The position numbers were made by a program, and so were the translations under genes. The notes under the pieces are model-generated. The model was not told the origin of the DNA. It made no database searches and was given only the letters and a program-made list of their open reading frames with translations. 64,000 nucleotides of DNA from Cytophagales bacterium. Its GTDB lineage: Bacteria; Bacteroidota; Bacteroidia; Cytophagales; Microscillaceae. The stretch lies in NCBI GenBank assembly GCA_004293905.1, contig RDZE01000017.1, positions 1 through 64,000 on the forward strand. Direction: 5' to 3'. The number at the start of each line of letters is the position of its first letter. Positions within the stretch are counted from its first letter, which is position 1. Shown in pieces: positions 1-7,825 of the stretch.

Positions 1-2925
1 GAGGGGGTATTTGGCATCTTCGGCATCAAATTCTAAACGGAAGGTAGGAGTAGTTTGCTCATAAAAATAATCATTGCTGCCCCTGAGAATATTGGGAGCA
101 TTGAACTCCATACTGAAATCGCCCTCCACATAGCGTTGGATTTTGAGAGAGTCGAAACCTAATTTTTCCAACCTTTTCTTATAGGCATTGCGGTAGGCTT
201 GAATCAGGGAGTCGGGGGCAAGCCCTATGGCTTCTAATACTTTATCAGGGCGGTTGTAGCGGATGTCGAATTGGTCGAAGAGATACACTTTATTGCCTAC
301 CACATAATGCACCAAGTCATTGACCGCATCTTTGGTAGCCATATAGTAGTTTTCGGGGGTGGTGATTACATAGTCCTGATTGTCGCCTGCTTTGGGGATA
401 AGGGTGCAAAGTTCCTTCTTTTCTTCCAAGTCCCAGAGGGTGAGGGAGTTTTGGGAGTTGCGGGTAAGGAAGCGTTTGTTGTCGTCTAAGAGGTGAATAT
501 CTTCAATGCCTCCATAGCGACTGTAAAATGTACCTAATTCTTTGCCTGTTTCTATGTCCCAGTGTTTAGCAGTGTTATTATTTCTACCATAATTATCCTC
601 TTTAAAATGGGCTAAAACAGACTTGCCATCTGGAAGGACTTGAATGCCTTTGATAGGCTTAGGTGCTTGAAAGGCGTAGATTTCTTTACCAGTGTTTAAA
701 TTCCACAAACTTAAAAAAAAGTCACCTTTACAATAAGTCAGAAACTTTTGTCCATCAGGAAGTAGTTGAATTTTTGATGACATGCTAATACAACTAAAAC
801 CACGCTCAAAAACTCTTATTGCTTTACTTGTTGTAAAATCCCAATGAATTATATTACCATTGCCCAATATCACAATTGATCTTCCATCAGGTAATAATAG
901 TACATTATTACTGATTTCAAAGGCATGGATTATTTTTTTATTTGTTAAGTCAATGTGATGAATTGTAGAAGGTTTTAAATAATCAACTCCCCCAGATAGA
1001 AATGACCTTCTATCAGGTAAGAATAAAAGATTATAATTTTTAATAAAATTTGTACTAACATTGTCAATTTGGAACATTACCCTACCTGTCTGTAACTCTA
1101 CTTGTTGAATAGTAGTAGCATCTCCCATACTTTCCATAAAAAAAGACTTTCCATCCGGTAATATTTTGATATTCCTTATATTTTGACTATAACCTTTGAA
1201 AGTTCGGATTTCCTTACCTGTATTCAAATCCCAATGTTTTACAGTATTGTCTAATGAACTACTCAAAAAAGATTGATTGTCAGGCAATAAATGTATCTGA
1301 CCCAAATTATAATTTGTATGACCTGAAAACGTATTTAATTCCTTACCTGTGTTCAATTCCCAATGTTTAATGGTAGCATCTCCACTTGCTGTGAGGAATG
1401 ATAATCCGTCAGGCAAGACTTCAATGTCATTAATATAATGTTTATGTCCTATAAAGGAATGTATGACCTTACTTGTTTTTAAATCCCAGTGTTTAACAGT
1501 TTTACCTAACTTTGCATGTGTTAAATATGATTTACCGTTGGGTAATAAAATTATTTCACCAATTGCATCAGTCATTCCGCCAAATGTTCTTATTATTTTA
1601 CCAGTAGCTGTCTCCCAGAGCGTTATAGCAACGCCAATACTATTCGCCTCTAATACTAATTTTCCATCATTTAAGGGGACTATTCTGTCAAGGTATCCTA
1701 AAAATTCAGGTAGATTTATTTCCTTACCAATTTCTAAGTCAAAATGTTTTTTTGTTCTATCTTTACTTAAAGTAAAAAAGGAATTGTCGTTGGAAAGGAT
1801 GAAAATTTGATTGAAAAGCCCTTCACCATTGGATACTGAAAAGGTATTGATTTCTTTGCCTGTTTCCAAATTCCAATGTTTGATTGTGCCATCATGATTG
1901 CTTGATAAAAAAGATTTATTGTCTGGAAGAATAATAATTTGACAAACACCCTTATCATTAAAATTCCTTATCTTTTTGCCTGTAATCAAATTCCAATGGT
2001 TGATTGTACCGTCAGAACTACCTGATAAAAATGTTTTTCCGTCAGGAAGTAGAATGATTTTAAAGATACGATTTTTATGACCTTGAAAAGTATGGATTTC
2101 AGTGCCTGTTTCCATGTCCCAATGTTTTATAATACCTGATTCATCACAAGATAAAAATGATTTTCCATCAGGTAATGGAATAATCTTTGAAATAAGTGCT
2201 TTATGACCAATATAATGATTTACCTTTGCGCTTGTTTTCAAATCCCGAGATATCATTATTTCCCTTTCAATTAATAAAAACATTTTAGCATTGGGTAAAA
2301 GTTTGATATCATATATCGAATAAGGATAATAAAATCTGTTTATTTCTTTGCCTGTTTCCAAGTCATAATGAACAACATCAAAAGTAGTATTTTGTGCAAA
2401 AAAAGATTTGCCATCGGGTAAGAGAAGGATATTCCTTATATCTTGTTTGGTAAAATCATTTATTTCTTTGCCTGTTTCTAAGTCATAATGCTTGGTTATA
2501 TTTTTAGATGGTCTTTGCCTTACTAAAAAAGATTTGCTATCGGGTAATAATATGATTTCTTCAATGCTATAACTGCCCGGATAAAAAGTATGTATTAGAC
2601 TGTCAGTTTCTAAGCTCCAATATTTAATAGAGTTCTCATCACCAGAAGTATAAGTCAAAAAAGACTTTCCGCTTGGGCAGAGGATAATTTGACCTGCTGT
2701 TCCTCCTTCAAAAATGTGAACTTCTTTACCAGTATTAATATCCCACTTGATAACTCTGTTATCATCATAAGCACTTGTCAAAAAACTCTTCCCATCAGGC
2801 AATAGCACTATCTGATTAATAAGACCTGTATGCCCTATCTGCACCCGTAGTTCAGGTTTTTGCTCTTGTGCTTGTGCAATACAGCACAAAAGTAAAAATA
2901 GGAGGGGTAGAATTGGTTTTTTCAT
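1..2925 (-). CDS. Large exported WD40-repeat protein, probable N-terminal part of a WD40-caspase protein (3' end outside window)
   Basis: The frame is open from an ATG at 2925 to the left edge (975 codons), so the C-terminus is missing. An N-terminal signal peptide ends at a CIAQAQ-like site. After it come about 19 degenerate repeats of roughly 40-45 residues, each built on a core like LPDGKSFLS...DGTIKHWNLETGKEI..F, which is a WD40-type beta-propeller unit; they could form two or three propellers. Past the repeats (about residue 850 on) is a segment with YYMATKDAVN, VYLFDQFDIRYNRPD and AYRNAYKKRLEKLGF. I know this segment as the linker that precedes a peptidase C14 (caspase) domain in Bacteroidota WD40-caspase proteins; the caspase domain itself lies outside the window, so it is inferred. 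The SiaC-like gene lies 37 bases upstream on the same strand. Confidence 0.85.
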   Translation of the reverse strand, partial: MKKPILPLLFLLLCCIAQAQEQKPELRVQIGHTGLINQIVLLPDGKSFLTSAYDDNRVIKWDINTGKEVHIFEGGTAGQIILCPSGKSFLTYTSGDENSIKYWSLETDSLIHTFYPGSYSIEEIILLPDSKSFLVRQRPSKNITKHYDLETGKEINDFTKQDIRNILLLPDGKSFFAQNTTFDVVHYDLETGKEINRFYYPYSIYDIKLLPNAKMFLLIEREIMISRDLKTSAKVNHYIGHKALISKIIPLPDGKSFLSCDESGIIKHWDMETGTEIHTFQGHKNRIFKIILLPDGKTFLSGSSDGTINHWNLITGKKIRNFNDKGVCQIIILPDNKSFLSSNHDGTIKHWNLETGKEINTFSVSNGEGLFNQIFILSNDNSFFTLSKDRTKKHFDLEIGKEINLPEFLGYLDRIVPLNDGKLVLEANSIGVAITLWETATGKIIRTFGGMTDAIGEIILLPNGKSYLTHAKLGKTVKHWDLKTSKVIHSFIGHKHYINDIEVLPDGLSFLTASGDATIKHWELNTGKELNTFSGHTNYNLGQIHLLPDNQSFLSSSLDNTVKHWDLNTGKEIRTFKGYSQNIRNIKILPDGKSFFMESMGDATTIQQVELQTGRVMFQIDNVSTNFIKNYNLLFLPDRRSFLSGGVDYLKPSTIHHIDLTNKKIIHAFEISNNVLLLPDGRSIVILGNGNIIHWDFTTSKAIRVFERGFSCISMSSKIQLLPDGQKFLTYCKGDFFLSLWNLNTGKEIYAFQAPKPIKGIQVLPDGKSVLAHFKEDNYGRNNNTAKHWDIETGKELGTFYSRYGGIEDIHLLDDNKRFLTRNSQNSLTLWDLEEKKELCTLIPKAGDNQDYVITTPENYYMATKDAVNDLVHYVVGNKVYLFDQFDIRYNRPDKVLEAIGLAPDSLIQAYRNAYKKRLEKLGFDSLKIQRYVEGDFSMEFNAPNILRGSNDYFYEQTTPTFRLEFDAEDAKYPL

Positions 2926-2962
2926 ATTATTGTGGTGTTAAATTATTCATTTGGTGTAAAAA

Positions 2963-3304
2963 TCAGCAAGGAATCAGATTGAAAGGCAGCTTTAAATCCT
3001 CAGCATATTCTTCTCCTGTTTCTTTCATATCAAGGTTGTCTGTTTGGTAATACCAGTTGACAATAACCTCTCCGCTGTTGTTGTTTTGATAGTCCTCCAA
3101 TATGTTCAAGATATCTAACAAACGGCGACTTGTAGAACTTATGAAATATGCTAATTTGATATTGAGGGTTATTTTTTTATTTCCCTCTTTTGTGTATCGT
3201 TCCAGCCAGTCGAAAACAGGCTCAAACAATTGAAGGGAGTGTTCATAGTACTCAACACCCGAAAGGTTGATTTCTCCCATCTCCTCATTCAGTTCGATGT
3301 TCAT
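2963..3304 (-). CDS. SiaC-family (DUF1987) regulatory phosphoprotein
   Basis: This 113-residue protein matches the SiaC family. The N-terminus carries GEINLSGVEYYEHS, the middle has LAYFISSTSRRLLDIL, and the C-terminus has VNWYYQTDNLDMKETGEEYA followed by LKLPFNLI. In Pseudomonas SiaC a Thr/Ser in the equivalent of the YFISSTSRR segment is phosphorylated by SiaB and dephosphorylated by the PP2C phosphatase SiaA, controlling a diguanylate cyclase. The ATG at 3304 was chosen because the family usually starts just before the IEL..EMGEINLSG strand; a longer form from 3388 is possible. No SiaA or SiaB homologue is in the window. The WD40-caspase gene follows 37 bases downstream on the same strand, so the two may be co-transcribed. 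Confidence 0.85.
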   Translation of the reverse strand: MNIELNEEMGEINLSGVEYYEHSLQLFEPVFDWLERYTKEGNKKITLNIKLAYFISSTSRRLLDILNILEDYQNNNSGEVIVNWYYQTDNLDMKETGEEYAEDLKLPFNLIPC

Positions 3305-3500
3305 AATTGTTTCGTTTCTGTCATTTTTTGAAAGATTTATGTAACACCTAAAGCTATTTTTTGGTATAATTTTAGATATTGTTTTCACTATTCATACCAA
3401 AGTTAAGTAATTTTATCGATAAAACCAAGTAAAATACAATTTGATAACATAGAAATAATATTTTAATAACATCGAACTGTAAAAAACAACTGATGAAAAA

Positions 3501-4001
3501 ATGAAATATCAGAACGTATTATTATACCTACACGGATTGCTTGGCAGTCCTGCAAGCGATAGAATAGCTTATTTACAAGGCAAAGGAGTGAAAATTTTTG
3601 CACCTTTGATAAATTACGACCAAACAGGTTTGTTATCAAGTTTATCCGCCCAATATTTTCATCAAAATATAGATTGTATCATGGGTTTTTCGGCGGGTGG
3701 GCTGTTGGGATTTTGTTTGGCTCAACAGTACAAATGTGATGCTTTACTGTTCAATCCTGCCTTATCGTATGGTTTGATACGCCAAGACACTAAAGAATAT
3801 TTGCTCAAAGCAAATACTGATTATAAGGGGAGGCAGACGATTGTTTTAGGTTTGCAAGATGATACAGTCAATCCACACACTACTGAATATGTTTTGGAGA
3901 AATACCAACATGCGCAGTATTGCAATATACTCAAAGAACAAGATGTAGGTCATAGAATTGATTTTTCAACTTTTGTCCGTATTTGTGAAGCCTATTTATA
4001 A
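3501..4001 (+). CDS. Small alpha/beta hydrolase of the YqiA (UPF0227) type
   Basis: The protein has 166 residues. It begins with a beta strand and the oxyanion-hole motif YLHGLLGSP (residues 9-17). The nucleophile elbow is GFSAG with Ser64, an acidic residue lies in LGLQDDTVNP (Asp120/121), and a histidine is in DVGHRIDF (His151). These form a plausible Ser-Asp-His triad. Length and motif order match YqiA-like esterases, which hydrolyse short acyl or thioesters in the cytoplasm; the physiological substrate is unknown. The gene stands alone on the plus strand between two minus-strand groups and converges on the aminotransferase gene at a shared terminator. Confidence 0.8.
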   Translation: MKYQNVLLYLHGLLGSPASDRIAYLQGKGVKIFAPLINYDQTGLLSSLSAQYFHQNIDCIMGFSAGGLLGFCLAQQYKCDALLFNPALSYGLIRQDTKEYLLKANTDYKGRQTIVLGLQDDTVNPHTTEYVLEKYQHAQYCNILKEQDVGHRIDFSTFVRICEAYL

Positions 4002-4046
4002 CTCCTCTACCGCCATTTTTGAACCACATTTGTTCATGATATACAA

Positions 4047-4095
4047 TCAAAAAAACCTATAAGACTTTTTCCCTCATAGGTTTTTGGTTTTGATA
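4047..4095. terminator. Bidirectional rho-independent terminator
   Basis: An inverted repeat pairs AAAAAACCTAT with ATAGGTTTTT around a 14-base loop, with A-runs on the left and T-runs on the right. It sits between the convergent hydrolase and aminotransferase genes and can serve both strands. Confidence 0.75.
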
Positions 4096-4107
4096 AAGGT
4101 TGGTATT

Positions 4108-5301
4108 TTATTCAAACACACCCTTAAAAACAGTTTCTAACTTTTGGCACAAAGCCTCTACTTCCTCATCAGTCCAAGTGATGCGAATGACCATAGAAAT
4201 CAATCGTTGCATAATGGCATCGGAGGCAGGGAATTGGATAGTGGCGTAGTCTTGCGGAGCTTGTTCCATCGCGGGTATCTTAAAAAGACTCTTCATACCG
4301 CGCAAATGTTCCCAATTTCTGATATAGTGAAAATTATTGTCATACCAATATTGAATACCGCCGATTTTTGCCTCCGCAAGTGCTTTTGTAGTTTTTCTGG
4401 CAGTGGCTTCATCGGGCAAGAAAAAGGAAAGGAAGGTAGCCGAATCACCTTCGGGGTCGGGTAGGTGTCTGAAAGTAATTTGTGAGAACTTCGCCAATCG
4501 TTCTTTGATTTTCTTTTTGTGCTTGCGTTGTTGTTGTAAAATATGGTCTATTTTTCTAATTTGTGCTACGGCAATGGCAGCGTGCAATTCGCTGGCGCGA
4601 TAGTTCGTACCCAAAACAGGGTGTTTTTCAGCACCACGATTGTTGCCTATGTGGTCGTGTCCGTGGTCGTGAAACATATCGGCATTGAGGTACATTTGTT
4701 CGTCATTAGTAACTACTGCCCCGCCTTCGCCTGCGGTAATGATTTTGAAAAAATCAAGGGAGTAACTTCCCATTTTGCCAAACGTGCCTAACATTTTACC
4801 TTTGTACGAAGCTCCTAAGGCTTGCGCGGTATCTTCAATGAGTATTAAATTGTGTTTTTGGCAGATTGCTATGATTTCGTCTAATTTTGCCATTGCGCCG
4901 CACATGTGCACCAACATTACGGCTTTGGTTTTGGGCGTGATGGCTTTTTCTATAGCAGTAGGGGAGAGGCAGAGCGTTTCGTCTATGTCTGCAAAAACAG
5001 GTTTTGCGCCCCCCAAGAATACCCCTTCTATGGTGGCAATGTAGGTGAAAGGAGGCACAATGACCTCATCGTCTAAACCTACACCACAAGCCGCCATACA
5101 AATAGCAACGGCAGTCGTACCGCTGGAACACATCAACGCATAAGGAGCTTTAGTAAATTTTTTTAGCTCCTCCTCGAACTCGCGTGCTTTCCAATGGTTG
5201 TTTCGTAAGTCTTCGTGATTGTATCGGAATAAAATTCCAGACTCAAGAACGTCATTAATTTCCTTGCGTTCTTCTTGTCCTATAAGCTCTGAACCGGGCA
5301 T
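4108..5301 (-). CDS. DegT/DnrJ/EryC1/StrS aminotransferase, KdnA-like
   Basis: A PLP-dependent sugar aminotransferase of 397 residues. Numbered from an upstream TTG (14 residues longer) it shows LCLSPTAIEKAI, LIEDTAQALGA with the pyridine-binding Asp171, and SLDFFKIITAGEGGAVVT with the Schiff-base Lys200. The N-terminal GILFRYNHEDLRNNHWKARE and the DHGHDHIGNNRGAE, PEGDSATFLSFFLP and YWYDNN segments resemble the KdnA subgroup, which aminates an 8-oxo derivative of Kdo to make 8-amino-Kdo for lipopolysaccharide. The subgroup call is from memory; the superfamily is certain. Start at ATG 5301 is preferred because a TAGTTTTG promoter element on this strand overlaps the TTG codon at 5343. The oxidase partner KdnB is not in the window. 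Confidence 0.85.
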   Translation of the reverse strand: MPGSELIGQEERKEINDVLESGILFRYNHEDLRNNHWKAREFEEELKKFTKAPYALMCSSGTTAVAICMAACGVGLDDEVIVPPFTYIATIEGVFLGGAKPVFADIDETLCLSPTAIEKAITPKTKAVMLVHMCGAMAKLDEIIAICQKHNLILIEDTAQALGASYKGKMLGTFGKMGSYSLDFFKIITAGEGGAVVTNDEQMYLNADMFHDHGHDHIGNNRGAEKHPVLGTNYRASELHAAIAVAQIRKIDHILQQQRKHKKKIKERLAKFSQITFRHLPDPEGDSATFLSFFLPDEATARKTTKALAEAKIGGIQYWYDNNFHYIRNWEHLRGMKSLFKIPAMEQAPQDYATIQFPASDAIMQRLISMVIRITWTDEEVEALCQKLETVFKGVFE

Positions 5302-5340
5302 AGTTTTTTTAAATGGTTTTGTAATAGATGAGTAAAGTTG

Positions 5341-5348
5341 CAAAACTA
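5341..5348 (-). promoter_or_regulatory. Candidate -7 element (TAGTTTTG) of the aminotransferase gene
   Basis: Read on the minus strand the bases are TAGTTTTG, which fits the Bacteroidota TAnnTTTG element and lies 39 bases before ATG 5301. No clear TTTG box was seen 19 bases upstream, so support is partial. Confidence 0.4.
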
Positions 5349-5364
5349 AGAAAAAAGAATGATT

Positions 5365-6426
5365 CTACTTTTGGTTTTCGAGCCTTTCTTGGTCTGCGAT
5401 GAGTCCATCAATGATTTCGGCATAATAAAGGGCTTTTTTATTGCCAGTAAGGGTATAAGATTCTCTTATCCAAAATTTAGCCTTTTCTAAATCGCCCAAA
5501 ACCTCATAGGTAAGTGCTAAATTGTAGGCGGCTTCTCCTTTTTCTTTGCTATCAAAAAGGCGGTTATAAGCCCCTTCCCAAGTGATGGCAGCCGTTTCCC
5601 AATCGCCTGCGAGTGCTTGTCTTTGCGCTTTTTGGGAGTCAAATTCCTTGCTCAAAAACATAGAGCGGTCTTCCCAATAATACAATGGTACAATGCTTTT
5701 AGCAAATGCCACACCATTGTCATAGCTTACGAGTTTGATGGCATCATTGCCTTTGATGATTTTTGCGGCAGCTTCTATGACAGTGTTGGCTTGCTCTGTC
5801 CAATTGCGCGTATATTTATAATAATCGGAGTAGGCAATGTTCTTTTTTGCATTATGGTACAATCGAAACCCTGCTGAAGCATTGGCAGTACCTTTTGCAT
5901 AAAAAATAGGCGTACCGTCTTGGTTGGTAAGTATTTTGCCTTGTAAATCTTCAGGTTTGGTAAGATTGGTTACAGAATAATCGCTATCGAAAAACTCCAA
6001 AGCCAATACTGCATCTGCGCCATATTGCGTACAAATTTGATTCACGGTTTCCCAATCTAAGGGAGCACCAAATTGTAAACTTGCCCCTGTAGCGGCTTGC
6101 AAAGTTTGGTCGTGGCGGGCTATAGTAAATCTTTCACTTTTTGCCAAAGTCTGTTCTAAGCCTCTCAAACATTCTTCTGCCAAAAGTTTGTCTTTTTCAG
6201 GGCTTTCACCCGTAAGTATACCTTCTAAAATAGAGGTAACCCTTCCCTTAGAGCGATTGACAATGACGATTTTCTTGATTTCGGAAGTAATCGTAACCTT
6301 TGCAGGGCGTTGTGTGCGTACTTCCATCGCTTGTATGCGTTTGCAAGAAGGCATAACAATCAACAGGAATAAGGTAAGGCTGATAAAAAGATAAAAATTT
6401 CCTTTTTGTTTTTGTAATGATAACAT
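5365..6426 (-). CDS. DUF6340-type lipoprotein with C-terminal TPR-like helices
   Basis: The 353-residue protein has a hydrophobic N-terminal segment ending in VMPSC, a plausible lipobox with Cys28, so it is probably an outer-membrane or periplasmic lipoprotein. The mature part has the pattern I recognise from the Bacteroidota DUF6340 family: an early strand IKKIVIVNRS, an ILTGESPEKDKLLAEECLRGL segment and a GADAVLALEFFDSDYS strand. Residues about 260-345 form TPR-like helical pairs (WETAAITWEGAY, KGEAAYNLALTYEVLGDLEKAKFW). Function is unknown. It lies 63 bases upstream of the KdnA-like gene on the same strand, which hints at an envelope role but does not show it. Confidence 0.75.
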   Translation of the reverse strand: MLSLQKQKGNFYLFISLTLFLLIVMPSCKRIQAMEVRTQRPAKVTITSEIKKIVIVNRSKGRVTSILEGILTGESPEKDKLLAEECLRGLEQTLAKSERFTIARHDQTLQAATGASLQFGAPLDWETVNQICTQYGADAVLALEFFDSDYSVTNLTKPEDLQGKILTNQDGTPIFYAKGTANASAGFRLYHNAKKNIAYSDYYKYTRNWTEQANTVIEAAAKIIKGNDAIKLVSYDNGVAFAKSIVPLYYWEDRSMFLSKEFDSQKAQRQALAGDWETAAITWEGAYNRLFDSKEKGEAAYNLALTYEVLGDLEKAKFWIRESYTLTGNKKALYYAEIIDGLIADQERLENQK

Positions 6427-6570
6427 AGTTTTGAAGTTATAAAATAAATAAGTAGTTAAAATGAAACAATGAATGTAACAAAAAACTGCTTAATCCTGCT
6501 TTTGGTTTTACTGAAGTAATAAAATACCTAAAAAAATACTATTTTAAATAATTTCTATCCTAAAAATTAC

Positions 6571-6578
6571 TATCTTTG
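6571..6578 (+). promoter_or_regulatory. Candidate -7 element (TATCTTTG) of the alkB gene
   Basis: TATCTTTG fits TAnnTTTG and lies 46 bases before the alkB ATG. No TTTG box was found at the usual distance upstream. Confidence 0.5.
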
Positions 6579-6624
6579 TGCTATATGCAAATCAGATTTT
6601 ACCACCAAACACCACTTTAAAACA

Positions 6625-7743
6625 ATGACAGGGTTCAAAAAATTGGCTTTTCTATGGTCATACAGCTTAGTAGCAGTAATACTATTTAGTTACTACCTTT
6701 TCGGAGGAGGATATTGGACATTTGCAGGGCTTATTTATGCCTATGGCATCATACCCATTTTAGACGAAATCGTGGGCAGAGACCCTAATAATGTAACCCA
6801 TGACCAATTCGAGCAACTCACTCAAGATATATACTTTGATATTTTAGTCTATTCTATGGTATATCTTCAATGGGGCGTACTCATTTGGGCAGGCTATGTA
6901 CTTACTTTTGACGGACTCAATAGCCTACAAATGGTGGGTTTATTGCTTAGTATAGGTGTTTTCAATAGTGGAGGCATTAATATAGGGCACGAATTAGGGC
7001 ATCGCAAAAGCCTTTTGGCACAGTGGCATTCACAAGCAATTTTGATGACAGTGAGCTATATGCACTTTTTTATAGAGCACAACAAAGGACATCATGTGCA
7101 CGTAGCTACCCCCTTAGACCCTGCCACCTCGCACAAAAACCAAACCGTGTACAGCTTTTGGATTCAAAGTATTATTGGCGGCTGGTTCAGTGCTTGGAAC
7201 ATAGAAAAACAAAGATTAGAACGTGCCTCACAAAAAGTATGGAGTTTCAGAAATGCCATGATTTGGTACGTAATACTCCCAATAGTGCTTTGTTTGGTGC
7301 TAACACTCGCTTATGGAAGCCAATCCATTACAATGTATTGGTTAATGCCTGTTTTCTTCGTTATGCAAAGTATCATTGCGTTTTGCTCTTTAGAGTGTGT
7401 CAATTATATAGAACACTATGGCATAGTAAGACGCGAAATAGCACCCAATAAATACGAACGTGTCAATCCTTTGCACTCTTGGAATGCGAACCACTTTGTA
7501 AGCAATTTAGTACTATTTCAGTTACAACGCCACTCCGACCATCACGCCTTTGCAGCCCGACCTTACCAAGTTTTACGCCACTTCGATGAAAGTCCTCAAC
7601 TACCCTTTGGCTATCCTGTAATGATTATTTTATCAATGATACCCCCTCTTTGGTTCAAAGTAATGAATAAAAGGTTAGAAGATTGGCAAGCAAAAGCCTA
7701 TGATGCCGAACACATCAACCAAGTAGTCAAAGTATTTGCCTAA
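6625..7743 (+). CDS. alkB: AlkB-type integral-membrane alkane 1-monooxygenase
   Basis: This 372-residue membrane protein carries the histidine clusters of the AlkB di-iron hydroxylases in order: HELGH (122-126), EHNKGHHVHVATPLDPATS (from 151), NYIEHYG (260-266) and QRHSDHHA (from 301), followed by the AlkB signature LPFGYP (about 326-331). About six hydrophobic segments surround them. The family hydroxylates terminal carbons of medium-chain n-alkanes using rubredoxin-delivered electrons. Some AlkB-like enzymes act on other hydrophobic chains, so the substrate is inferred. No rubredoxin or rubredoxin reductase gene is in the window. The acyl-CoA carboxylase gene follows 82 bases later but has its own promoter element. 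Confidence 0.93.
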   Translation: MTGFKKLAFLWSYSLVAVILFSYYLFGGGYWTFAGLIYAYGIIPILDEIVGRDPNNVTHDQFEQLTQDIYFDILVYSMVYLQWGVLIWAGYVLTFDGLNSLQMVGLLLSIGVFNSGGINIGHELGHRKSLLAQWHSQAILMTVSYMHFFIEHNKGHHVHVATPLDPATSHKNQTVYSFWIQSIIGGWFSAWNIEKQRLERASQKVWSFRNAMIWYVILPIVLCLVLTLAYGSQSITMYWLMPVFFVMQSIIAFCSLECVNYIEHYGIVRREIAPNKYERVNPLHSWNANHFVSNLVLFQLQRHSDHHAFAARPYQVLRHFDESPQLPFGYPVMIILSMIPPLWFKVMNKRLEDWQAKAYDAEHINQVVKVFA

Positions 7744-7800
7744 AAATAGGGGAGTGTTTGAAAACAAGCAGCTAAATTTTTTATTTCTATCTCGAAATAC

Positions 7801-7808
7801 TACCTTTG
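7801..7808 (+). promoter_or_regulatory. Candidate -7 element (TACCTTTG) of the carboxylase gene
   Basis: TACCTTTG lies 17 bases before ATG 7826. It sits inside the reading frame extension that begins at TTG 7736, so a transcript from it could not encode that longer N-terminus. This supports the ATG at 7826. Confidence 0.6.
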
Positions 7809-7825
7809 CGAAAAATAAAAAATCT

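Noticed and set aside
1463-1810. Plus-strand frame inside the WD40 gene
   Set aside because: It is antisense to clear WD40 repeats and has no recognisable protein features.
2868-3050. Plus-strand frame across the WD40/SiaC junction
   Set aside because: It overlaps two supported minus-strand genes and has no family likeness.
7023-7451. Frame within alkB
   Set aside because: It overlaps the AlkB histidine motifs in another frame; the residue composition is not protein-like.
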